From the NCBI RefSeq assembly GCF_900094625.1, contig NZ_FMAJ01000014.1, forward strand, positions 62,001 to 126,000: 64,000 nucleotides of DNA. Reading direction: 5' to 3'. Source of the DNA: Rhizobium aethiopicum. GTDB lineage: Bacteria > Pseudomonadota > Alphaproteobacteria > Rhizobiales > Rhizobiaceae. Below, piece by piece: positions 7,429 to 14,356 of the stretch (positions are counted from its first letter, which is position 1; every line of letters begins with the position of its first letter). The position numbers and the translations under genes are program-made. The notes beneath the pieces were generated by a model, which worked only from the letters and a program-made list of their open reading frames with translations, made no database searches and had not been told where the DNA came from.

Positions 7429-7845
7429 ATGGATCCGCTTTCCGCAGCTATGAAAATCGCCGGTTCGGGGCTCGAGGCGCAATCGACGCGCCTGCGCATC
7501 GTCTCCGAAAACATCGCCAACGCCCGATCGACCGGCGACACGCCCGGCGCCGACCCTTATCGCCGCAAGACGATCACCTTTGGCCAGCAGATGGACCGCA
7601 CCAGCGGCGTCGAGACCGTCAACGTCAAGAAAGTCGGCGTTGATGAAGGCGATTTCAGCACCGAATTCGACCCCAGCAATCCGGCGGCGGACGCCAAGGG
7701 TGTGGTCAAATTGCCGAACGTCAACATCCTTGTCGAGATGGCCGACATGCGTGAAGCCAATCGCTCCTATGACGCCAACCTGCAGACCATCAAGCAGACC
7801 CGCGACCTCATCTCCTCCACGATCGATCTTCTGAAGAGCCAATAA
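7429..7845 (+). CDS. flgC: Flagellar basal-body rod protein FlgC
   Basis: FlgC is the second proximal rod subunit. The 138-residue protein begins MDPLSAAMKIAGSGLEAQSTRL and has the rod motif IVSENIANARST. The middle YRRKTITFGQQM matches the FlgC YRRK segment, and the C-terminus NRSYDANLQTIKQTRDLISSTIDLL is the conserved coiled helix. It sits 5 bases after flgB and 3 bases before fliE, so the three genes are clearly co-transcribed. No oddities. Confidence 0.95.
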   Translation: MDPLSAAMKIAGSGLEAQSTRLRIVSENIANARSTGDTPGADPYRRKTITFGQQMDRTSGVETVNVKKVGVDEGDFSTEFDPSNPAADAKGVVKLPNVNILVEMADMREANRSYDANLQTIKQTRDLISSTIDLLKSQ

Positions 7846-7848
7846 TAA

Positions 7849-8190
7849 ATGATCAGCAGCGTCCAGAATGTCAGCAATCTTTCGATGACCCGCGCGCTCG
7901 GCGCCGTTGACACCGAAAATTCCGCCTCTTCCGCCGCAACGACCATGCCGGGCACCGCAGGTGCGGCCAACGGCCCGAGCTTCGCCTCCGTTATAGGCGG
8001 CATGGCGACCGACGCGGTCAACAGCCTGAAGGGCGCCGAAAGCATGTCCTTTGCCGGCATCAAGGGTACGGCGACGACCCGTGAGGTCGTCGATTCCATG
8101 CTCCAGGCCGAGCAGACGCTGCAGACCGCGATCGCCATCCGCGACAAGGTCGTTACGGCCTTTCTCGAAGTCACCAGGATGCAGATGTAA
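7849..8190 (+). CDS. fliE: Flagellar hook-basal body protein FliE
   Basis: FliE joins the MS ring to the rod and is needed to start rod assembly. At 113 residues it has the expected small size. The N-terminus is Ser/Ala-rich and variable. The C-terminal half has the FliE core: VDSMLQAEQTLQTAIAIRDK followed by VVTAFLEVTRMQM, ending in the short Met-rich tail typical of FliE. It begins 3 bases after flgC and ends 19 bases before flgG. Confidence 0.92.
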   Translation: MISSVQNVSNLSMTRALGAVDTENSASSAATTMPGTAGAANGPSFASVIGGMATDAVNSLKGAESMSFAGIKGTATTREVVDSMLQAEQTLQTAIAIRDKVVTAFLEVTRMQM

Positions 8191-8209
8191 CTGATTTGAG
8201 GACGAACAC

Positions 8210-8998
8210 ATGAGAGCGCTCGCCATCGCAGCAACGGGCATGGATGCCCAGCAGACCAATCTGGAAGTCATCGCGAACAACATCGCGAACATCAACACGA
8301 CGGGCTTCAAGCGGGCCCGCGCCGAGTTCACCGACCTTCTCTACCAGACCGAACGCGCAAAGGGCGTTGCCAACCGCGCCAACCAGGCAGTCGTTCCGGA
8401 AGGCGCGAATATCGGCCTCGGCGTCCAGACTTCGGCGGTCCGCAATCTGCACCTGCAGGGCGAGCTCACTCAGACCGGCAATGATCTCGACGTGGCGCTG
8501 ATCGGCAAGGGCTTCTTCCAGATCCAGTCGACCGATGGCACCACGCTCTATACTCGCGCCGGCGCCTTCAACAAGAACGACCAGGGCCAACTCGTCACCA
8601 TCGACGGCTATGAGGTTCTTCCCGGCATCACCATCCCGCAGGGCTCGAAGGAACTGACGATCAGCCGCTCCGGCGAAGTGACCGCCAAGCTGCCCGGCCA
8701 GACCGATCCGACCACGCTCGGCCAGCTGACGCTTGCAGACTTCGTCAACGAGGCGGGCCTCCAGCCGATCGGCGACAACCTCTTCCAGGAAACGCTGGCA
8801 TCCGGCGAAGCCGTCATCGGCAACCCCGACGAAGAAGGTTTCGGCTACATGAAGCAGGGTTATCTGGAATCCTCGAACGTCGACCCGGTGAAGGAAATCA
8901 CCGAGCTCATATCGGCCCAGCGTGCTTATGAAATGAATTCCAAGGTGATCACGACAGCTGATGAAATGGCCTCCATCGTCAGCAAGAACCTGAAGTAA
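8210..8998 (+). CDS. flgG: Flagellar distal rod protein FlgG
   Basis: FlgG makes the distal rod. The 262-residue length is exactly typical. The start MRALAIAATGMDAQQTNLEV and the motif IANNIANINTTGFKRARAEF identify the family. The central LDVALIGKGFFQIQSTDGTTLYTRAGAF and the C-terminal YLESSNVDPVKEITELISAQRAYEMNSK are classic FlgG. A Shine-Dalgarno-like GAGGA lies 8 bases before the ATG. It is followed after 16 bases by flgA, in the same operon. Confidence 0.97.
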   Translation: MRALAIAATGMDAQQTNLEVIANNIANINTTGFKRARAEFTDLLYQTERAKGVANRANQAVVPEGANIGLGVQTSAVRNLHLQGELTQTGNDLDVALIGKGFFQIQSTDGTTLYTRAGAFNKNDQGQLVTIDGYEVLPGITIPQGSKELTISRSGEVTAKLPGQTDPTTLGQLTLADFVNEAGLQPIGDNLFQETLASGEAVIGNPDEEGFGYMKQGYLESSNVDPVKEITELISAQRAYEMNSKVITTADEMASIVSKNLK

Positions 8999-9014
8999 AG
9001 GGAAGGGCCGAAAC

Positions 9015-9497
9015 ATGATGTTTTGCCGGGCAGGACGCATCTCAGGTTTAGTGGCGGCGGCCACGATCGCACTCGCGGGCATGATTTTGCCCGCGGACGC
9101 GGATGCCGGCATGGGTTATGCCGTCGTCCCCACGACGATCATCTACCCCGGCGACACATTGTCGGGCAGCCAGCTTCAGGAGGTTGAGGTCACCAATCCC
9201 AACCTCGCCGGCGACTATGCCAAATCGATTTCGCAGGTCGAAGGCCTGGTTTCCAAGCGCACGCTGCTGCCGGGCCGCACGATTGCGGTCTCAGCCTTGC
9301 GCGAGCCCTATGCGGTGACGCGCGGCTCCTCGATCCGCCTGGTCTTCTCTCTCGGCGCAATGACGATCTCCGCTGCCGGCACGCCGCTCGAAGACGGCGC
9401 AACGGGCCAGCTCATCCGTGCACGTAATATGGATTCCGGCGTCATCGTCAGCGGCACGGTGCTTGCGGACGGCACGATCCATGTGAGGGCGAAATGA
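9015..9497 (+). CDS. flgA: P-ring assembly chaperone FlgA
   Basis: FlgA is a periplasmic chaperone for FlgI during P-ring assembly. The 160-residue product starts with a signal peptide (hydrophobic LVAAATIALAGMILP, cleavage near ADADAG). It then has a SAF-type domain (IIYPGDTLSGSQLQEVEVTN..., RTLLPGRTI) and the FlgA C-terminal core GQLIRARNMDSGVIVSGTVLADGTIHV. It is shorter than the ~219-residue enteric FlgA and lacks the extra N-terminal domain, as seen in other alphaproteobacteria. Its stop overlaps the flgI start (ATGA), suggesting coupled translation of chaperone and client. Confidence 0.93.
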   Translation: MMFCRAGRISGLVAAATIALAGMILPADADAGMGYAVVPTTIIYPGDTLSGSQLQEVEVTNPNLAGDYAKSISQVEGLVSKRTLLPGRTIAVSALREPYAVTRGSSIRLVFSLGAMTISAAGTPLEDGATGQLIRARNMDSGVIVSGTVLADGTIHVRAK

Positions 9498-10615
9498 ACT
9501 TGTTCTTCCGCTTCTTGAGCCTTGTCGCTGTTGTCGCCATCAGTTTGGCCGACGTCGCGCCCGCCTGGGCGCTGACCTCGCGTATCAAGGACATCGCCTC
9601 CCTTCAGGCCGGCCGCGACAACCAGCTGATCGGTTATGGCCTCATCGTCGGCCTGCAGGGCACCGGTGACGGTTTCCGGTCTTCGCCCTTCACCGAGCAG
9701 TCGATGCGGGCGATGCTGCAGAATCTCGGCATTTCGACGCAGGGCGGCCAATCCAGCGCCAAGAACACCGCGGCCGTCATGGTCACCGCCAACCTGCCGC
9801 CTTTCGCTAGTCCCGGCAGCCGTATCGACGTGACGGTGAGTTCGCTCGGCGACGCAACGTCGCTGCGCGGCGGCACGCTCGTCATGACCTCGCTGTCTGG
9901 CGCCGACGGCCAGATCTATGCCGTCGCGCAGGGCGCCGTCATCGTCTCCGGTTTTCAGGCGCAAGGTCAGGCGGCGACGGTGACCGAAGGCGTCACGACC
10001 GCCGGCCGCGTGCCCGGCGGCGCGATCATTGAACGCGAGCTGCCGTCGCATTTCAAGGATTCGGTCAATCTCGTCCTGCAGTTGCGCAATCCGGACTTCT
10101 CGACGGCGATCCGCATTGCCGACATCGTCAATGGCTATGCCTCGGCGCGCTTCGGCGGACCGGTCGCCGAAGCCAAGGATTCGCAGGAAGTGGTAATCCA
10201 GAAACCGCGCTCGGCCGATCTCACCCGGCTGATGGCCGATGTCGAGAATCTGATCGTTGAAACCGATACGCCGGCCAAGGTTGTTATCAACGAGCGCACC
10301 GGAACGATCGTCATCGGCTCAGACGTCCGCGTCTCGCCGGTCGCCGTCAGCTACGGCACTCTGACGGTACAAGTCACAGAGACGCCGCAGATCATTCAGC
10401 CAGAACCCTTCTCGCGCGGGCGGACCGCCGTCCAGCCGCAGACCGATATCGCAGCTGAACAGACCGGCGGACGCGTTGCCATTATCGACGGCCCCGATCT
10501 CAGGACCCTTGTCGCCGGCCTTAACAATATCGGTGTGAAACCGGATGGCATCATCGCCATTCTCCAGGGCATCAAGTCGGCGGGCGCCCTGCAGGCGGAG
10601 CTTGTGCTGCAATGA
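9494..10615 (+). CDS. flgI: Flagellar P-ring protein FlgI
   Basis: FlgI forms the P-ring bushing in the peptidoglycan layer. The 373-residue product has a Sec signal peptide (through APAWA, cut before LTSRIKD). The conserved FlgI start SRIKDIASLQAGRDNQLIGYG is followed by GLVGLQGTGD-like sequence. The body (NTAAVMVTANLPPFASPGSRID) and C-terminus (LVAGLNNIGVKPDGIIAILQGIK) match the family over its whole length. It overlaps flgA by 4 bases and motE by 4 bases. Secure. Confidence 0.97.
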   Translation: MNLFFRFLSLVAVVAISLADVAPAWALTSRIKDIASLQAGRDNQLIGYGLIVGLQGTGDGFRSSPFTEQSMRAMLQNLGISTQGGQSSAKNTAAVMVTANLPPFASPGSRIDVTVSSLGDATSLRGGTLVMTSLSGADGQIYAVAQGAVIVSGFQAQGQAATVTEGVTTAGRVPGGAIIERELPSHFKDSVNLVLQLRNPDFSTAIRIADIVNGYASARFGGPVAEAKDSQEVVIQKPRSADLTRLMADVENLIVETDTPAKVVINERTGTIVIGSDVRVSPVAVSYGTLTVQVTETPQIIQPEPFSRGRTAVQPQTDIAAEQTGGRVAIIDGPDLRTLVAGLNNIGVKPDGIIAILQGIKSAGALQAELVLQ

Positions 10616-11154
10616 TGAGGATCCTGAACCCTGACATGAGGGTCCTGCAACTGCTGCGCCGGCTGGCGCTGCCGGCAGCGGGCCTCGTCCTTCTGTCGAT
10701 CCCCGGCGCCTTTGCACAGGAACATGCGTCAGCCGGCGACATCACGTCCCAGGACGAGATCAAGCAGTTCTGCACCAACATTGCCGATCCCGCCCGCGAC
10801 CAGCGCTACCTCCTGCAGAAACAGGAGCTGGAGAGGCTTCGCGCCGACATCGACGCGCGCATGGCGGAGATGGACAAACGCAAGGCCGAATATCAGGACT
10901 GGCTGAAGCGGCGTGACGACTTCCTGAAGCAGGCGGAAGCCGGCCTCACCGAAATCTATAAGAAGATGAGGCCCGATGCGGCGGCGCTCCAGCTGCAGGA
11001 TATGAACATCGAGGTGGCCTCGGCCGTCATCATGCGGCTCGGACCGCGTCAGTCGAGCCTCATCCTCAACGAGATGGACCCGCAAAAGGCCGCTGTCATC
11101 GCCGGCATCATCGCCAGTGCGTCCGATCCCAATACGTCGAAGGATCCTTCATGA
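10612..11154 (+). CDS. motE: MotE-type periplasmic motility chaperone
   Basis: In Sinorhizobium meliloti the gene at this place, between flgI and flgH, is motE, a periplasmic chaperone specific for MotC. The 180-residue product has a signal peptide (cut near AFAQE) and a long coiled coil (KQELERLRADIDARMAEMDKRKAEYQDWLKRR region, about residues 65-110). Its C-terminal helical part, near residues 120-160 with KKMRPDAAALQLQDMN and LGPRQSSLILNEMDP, is of the MgtE-N/MotE type. Four-base overlaps with both neighbours indicate one operon. A second start, ATG at 10636, would still keep the signal peptide. The specific MotC partnership is by homology of position and architecture. Confidence 0.85.
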   Translation: MMRILNPDMRVLQLLRRLALPAAGLVLLSIPGAFAQEHASAGDITSQDEIKQFCTNIADPARDQRYLLQKQELERLRADIDARMAEMDKRKAEYQDWLKRRDDFLKQAEAGLTEIYKKMRPDAAALQLQDMNIEVASAVIMRLGPRQSSLILNEMDPQKAAVIAGIIASASDPNTSKDPS

Positions 11155-11867
11155 ACATGCGTTTCCCGGCCGCGATCGCTGCCCTAGCACTCCTTGCGGG
11201 CTGCCAGTCCCCGACGGCAGTCAGCGAGATCGGCCGTGCGCCCGCCATGAGCCCGATCGGCAGCGGCCTTGCCTATGGCCAGACGCCGCAGATGGCGCTC
11301 TATCCGAAGCAGCCGCGGGCCGTAGCGCAGGGCTATTCGCTGTGGAGCGATTCGCAGGCCGCGCTCTTCAAGGACGCGCGCGCTTTGAACGTCGGCGACA
11401 TCCTAACCGTGGACATCCAGATCAACGACAAGGCCTCCTTCGACAACGAGACCAACCGCAGCCGCACGAATTCGAGCGGCATGAGCTGGGATGTCAACGC
11501 TCAGATCTTCGGCTGGACGCCTGAATCCAAGACCGATCTCACCTACGGTTCCGACACCAGCACCGACGGCAAGGGCAAGATCGAACGCACCGACAAGATT
11601 ACGCTCCTGGTCGCGGCGGTCGTCACCGGTATTCTTGAAAACGGCAATCTCGTCATCTCGGGCTCGCAGGAAGTGCGGCTGAACCAGGAACTGCGCATTT
11701 TGAACGTCGCCGGTATCGTACGTCCGCAGGACGTCAACGCCGACAACCAGATCTCCTACGACAAGATCGCCGAAGCCCGCATCTCCTATGGCGGCCGGGG
11801 GCGCCTGATGGAAGTGCAGCAGCCTCCGCGCGGCCAGCAGGCCGTCGATCTTTTCTCGCCGCTTTGA
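11151..11867 (+). CDS. flgH: Flagellar L-ring lipoprotein FlgH
   Basis: FlgH builds the L-ring in the outer membrane. The 238-residue product has a lipoprotein signal with lipobox LLAGC (Cys at residue 18). The L-ring signature includes SLWSDSQAALFKDARALNVGDILTV, the ELRILNVAGIVRPQDV segment and NQISYDKIAEARISYGGRGRL. It overlaps motE by 4 bases and is 12 bases ahead of fliL. Length and motifs are normal for the family. Confidence 0.96.
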   Translation: MNMRFPAAIAALALLAGCQSPTAVSEIGRAPAMSPIGSGLAYGQTPQMALYPKQPRAVAQGYSLWSDSQAALFKDARALNVGDILTVDIQINDKASFDNETNRSRTNSSGMSWDVNAQIFGWTPESKTDLTYGSDTSTDGKGKIERTDKITLLVAAVVTGILENGNLVISGSQEVRLNQELRILNVAGIVRPQDVNADNQISYDKIAEARISYGGRGRLMEVQQPPRGQQAVDLFSPL

Positions 11868-11879
11868 GGCCGAACGACG

Positions 11880-12386
11880 ATGGCAGACGCAGACTTAAGC
11901 GCAGGTCAACCGAAGAAGAAATCCGGCTCGCTGATGACGATCATCGGGGTCGTCGTCCTGACGCTGCTCGGCGCCGGCGGCGGCTGGGCGGTGGGCACGA
12001 TCGTCGCGCCCAACGTCAAGGGCGCCAAGGAGGCCGAGCTCGCCAAGGAAGCAGAGGCCAAAAAGAAAGCGGAAGAAGGGCTGGCGCGCATCTCGACTGA
12101 AGAGAACAACGTCGTGCAGCTCGAACCGATCACTTCGAACCTCGCCTACCCCTCGGAAAACTGGGTCCGACTCGAAGTCGCGCTGCTGTTCAACGGGCCG
12201 CCGGATGTCAAGGTTTCCGAGGATATTCATCAGGATATCCTCGCTTATATCAGGACTGTTTCCCTTCAGCAGATCGAGGGGCCGCGGGGCTTTCAATATC
12301 TCAAGGATGACATACAGGAACGTGTTGACCTTCGCTCGCAAGGACGAGTATCGAAGGTCATGTTCAGGACCTTTGTCATCGAATGA
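11880..12386 (+). CDS. fliL: Flagellar basal-body associated protein FliL
   Basis: FliL is a single-pass inner-membrane protein that surrounds the stator and affects torque. The 168-residue product has a Lys-rich cytoplasmic start and one transmembrane helix around residues 18-42 (LMTIIGVVVLTLLGAGGGWAVG). A charged linker (AELAKEAEAKKKAEEG) follows, and then the periplasmic FliL domain ends IQERVDLRSQGRVSKVMFRTFVIE. Its stop overlaps the fliP ATG by 4 bases. Confidence 0.93.
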   Translation: MADADLSAGQPKKKSGSLMTIIGVVVLTLLGAGGGWAVGTIVAPNVKGAKEAELAKEAEAKKKAEEGLARISTEENNVVQLEPITSNLAYPSENWVRLEVALLFNGPPDVKVSEDIHQDILAYIRTVSLQQIEGPRGFQYLKDDIQERVDLRSQGRVSKVMFRTFVIE

Positions 12387-13120
12387 TTCGATTCATAGTT
12401 TTCCTTGCCGCCATGATGGCGGCACCGGAACTGGCGGTGGCCCAGCAGCTGCCGACTGACCTGTTGAACGTGCCGGTCGATGGCTCCGTCGCCGCCTGGA
12501 TCATCCGCACCTTCGGCTTGCTGACCGTTCTTTCGGTCGCGCCGGGCATCCTGATCATGGTGACGAGCTTCCCGCGCTTCGTCATCGCCTTTTCGATCCT
12601 GCGCTCAGGAATGGGCCTCTCCTCGACGCCCTCCAACATGATCCTCCTGTCGCTGTCGCTGTTCATGACCTTCTATGTCATGTCACCGACCTTCGATCAG
12701 GCGTGGCAGAACGGCGTCCAGCCGTTGCTTGCCAACCAGGTGAACGAGACCGAGGCGGTCCAGCGTATTGCCGAACCCTTCCGCACCTTCATGGCGGCCA
12801 ATACCCGCGACAAGGATCTGGCTCTCTTCGTCGATCTGGCGCGCGAACGCGGACAGAATATCCCGACGGCCGGTCCGATCGACTACCGCGTGCTGATCCC
12901 CGCCTTCATGATTTCCGAAATTCGCCGCGGCTTCGAGATCGGCTTTCTGGTCGTGCTGCCATTCCTCGTCATCGACCTTATCGTCGCAACCATTACCATG
13001 GCGATGGGCATGATGATGCTGCCGCCAACCTCGATCTCGCTGCCGTTCAAGATCCTCTTTTTCGTGCTGATCGACGGCTGGAACCTGCTCGTCGGCAGCC
13101 TGGTGCGCTCGTTCAGCTGA
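12383..13120 (+). CDS. fliP: Flagellar export gate protein FliP
   Basis: FliP forms the core of the export gate with FliQ and FliR. The 245-residue product has a cleavable signal (to AVAQQ) and the FliP signatures FSILRSGMGLSSTPSNMILLSLSLF-type and LIPAFMISEIRRGFEIGFLV. Several transmembrane helices follow, ending MMLPPTSISLPFKILFFVLIDGW. It is the last gene of the flgB-to-fliP run. The next gene, a hydrolase, is convergent and ends 60 bases away. FliQ and FliR are encoded 20 kb downstream. Confidence 0.97.
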   Translation: MIRFIVFLAAMMAAPELAVAQQLPTDLLNVPVDGSVAAWIIRTFGLLTVLSVAPGILIMVTSFPRFVIAFSILRSGMGLSSTPSNMILLSLSLFMTFYVMSPTFDQAWQNGVQPLLANQVNETEAVQRIAEPFRTFMAANTRDKDLALFVDLARERGQNIPTAGPIDYRVLIPAFMISEIRRGFEIGFLVVLPFLVIDLIVATITMAMGMMMLPPTSISLPFKILFFVLIDGWNLLVGSLVRSFS

Positions 13121-13179
13121 CCGGCTGAGGCTCATGCCTTGGCCACAGGACTTCGGTTCCTCGATAGACCGGCTGTCTG

Positions 13180-13713
13180 CTATGCGCGGCTTACGAAATC
13201 CATCAGCAGTGCCAAACCTTCGGGCCAGTCACCCAGGTCGCTTTGGCCATTGATGTGGCCGGCAGCGCCGATGATTTTCAGCTCGCTACCCCATTGCTTT
13301 GCCCGCATTTCGACGTAGGGCAGCGAACTATAGGGATCATTGGTGCTTGCGACGATCAGCGATCGAAAGCCGAATTGCGTCTGCGGTACATGTGCGAAGC
13401 TTGCAGCGTCCGCAGGAAAACTCGAGGACAGAGGGTCTGGCACGGCGGCGAGGAACGCTCCCCGTATCGGCACGGAGGCAAGCTGGTACCAATGTGCGAC
13501 AAGCAGGCAGGCGAGGCTGTGCGCCACGAGAACAGGTGGTGTTTTCGCTCTACGCACCGCCTGGTCTAACGCTTCGATCCAGTCGGACAGATCCGGCTGA
13601 TCCCAGCTCGTCGGCGCAAAGCGGCGTATGGCTGGATTGGCATTTTCCCAAAGGCTCTGCCAGTGAGCGGTTCCGGAGTTGCCGATGCCCGGCAGATGAA
13701 TGAATTCGGTCAT
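13180..13713 (-). CDS. Small serine hydrolase, RBBP9/YdeN-like alpha/beta fold
   Basis: The 177-residue product (start ATG at 13713, with GAGGCGAG upstream) begins MTEFIHLPGIGNSGTAHWQ. It has the compact alpha/beta-hydrolase layout of the RBBP9/YdeN family: nucleophile elbow VAHSLAC (Ser in AHSLA rather than GxSxG), a possible acid in STNDPYSS, and a histidine in AGHINGQS. The substrate is unknown. It is divergent from the Lrp/AsnC-type gene at 13818 and shares with it a 104-base region containing a perfect 10-bp inverted repeat. It interrupts the flagellar order between fliP and flaA, and nothing in it points to motility. A longer frame upstream of 13713 exists but lacks family similarity. 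Confidence 0.82.
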   Translation of the reverse strand: MTEFIHLPGIGNSGTAHWQSLWENANPAIRRFAPTSWDQPDLSDWIEALDQAVRRAKTPPVLVAHSLACLLVAHWYQLASVPIRGAFLAAVPDPLSSSFPADAASFAHVPQTQFGFRSLIVASTNDPYSSLPYVEMRAKQWGSELKIIGAAGHINGQSDLGDWPEGLALLMDFVSRA

Positions 13714-13774
13714 ATCTCGCCTCTTCTTCGCTAGGCCTGAAGTATGGCGGTTTACAGCTCCGAACCAAATTGGC

Positions 13775-13808
13775 ATCTATCGGAAAAGTGCCGGGAAATC
13801 CGATAGAT
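13775..13808. promoter_or_regulatory. Candidate operator in the hydrolase-lrp divergent region
   Basis: ATCTATCGGA (13775-13784) and TCCGATAGAT (13799-13808) form a perfect 10-bp inverted repeat, centres 24 bp apart. It sits immediately before the Lrp-type gene's ribosome site (GAAGG) and about 62 bases before the hydrolase start. That placement suits autoregulation by the divergent Lrp/AsnC regulator plus control of the hydrolase; this is inferred. Confidence 0.6.
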
Positions 13809-13817
13809 TGAAGGTTG

Positions 13818-14294
13818 ATGGCAAAGCGCACCGATACCAGTCCGGATCTTGATCCAACCGACATCGCCATCATCGAGGTCTTGCAGGATGATGGACGCAT
13901 GAGCGTCTCCGAGCTCGGGAGGAAGGTCGGCCTTTCTCAACCGGCCACGTCGGAGCGCCTCAAACGGCTTGAAGAACGCGGTGTGATCGAGGCGTATAGA
14001 GCCGTCATCGACCCGGCCGCGGTCGGGCTTGGCATGATGGCGATTATTCGCCTGCGCACTACGCACGAGCATATCAAGACATGCCTGAAGCAGTTTTCCG
14101 ATATGCCGCAGATCATCGAGGTACTCAGGCTGACAGGAGAGGATTGTTTTCACCTGAAAGTCATTGTTCCGACACCCGCCGACCTTGAAAGCATCGTCGA
14201 TGCCATTGCGCGCTATGGCTCGGTCACGACGGCCATCGTTCTGCGCAGAGAGCCGTCCAAGCGTATCGGGCGTGAACTGATAGCAAAGCGGTAG
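13818..14294 (+). CDS. Lrp/AsnC family transcriptional regulator
   Basis: The 158-residue protein has an N-terminal winged helix-turn-helix (LDPTDIAIIEVLQDDGRMSVSELGRKVGLSQPATSERL..., residues 10-55) and a C-terminal RAM/AsnC ligand domain (MAIIRLRTTHEHIKTCLKQF...). The ligand domain contains a Gly/Asp-containing turn (LTGEDCFHLKVIV). The start is the ATG at 13818; a TTG lies just before it. It is divergent from the hydrolase gene and probably regulates it. The effector is not predictable. It converges on the GT41 gene. Confidence 0.88.
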   Translation: MAKRTDTSPDLDPTDIAIIEVLQDDGRMSVSELGRKVGLSQPATSERLKRLEERGVIEAYRAVIDPAAVGLGMMAIIRLRTTHEHIKTCLKQFSDMPQIIEVLRLTGEDCFHLKVIVPTPADLESIVDAIARYGSVTTAIVLRREPSKRIGRELIAKR

Positions 14295-14305
14295 TTTGGC
14301 AAATA

Positions 14306-14337
14306 CCCGCTGAGGCGAATAGCATCGCTTCGGCGGG
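14306..14337. terminator. Putative bidirectional terminator between the lrp-type gene and the GT41 gene
   Basis: CCCGCTGAGGCGA (14306-14318) pairs with TCGCTTCGGCGGG (14325-14337) through a 13-bp stem with two G-T pairs and a 6-base loop. It lies 12 bases after the stop of the plus-strand regulator and 20 bases beyond the stop of the minus-strand glycosyltransferase gene. There is no T-run, so efficiency is uncertain. Confidence 0.5.
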
Positions 14338-14356
14338 CATTGCGTCTCGGAAAGGC

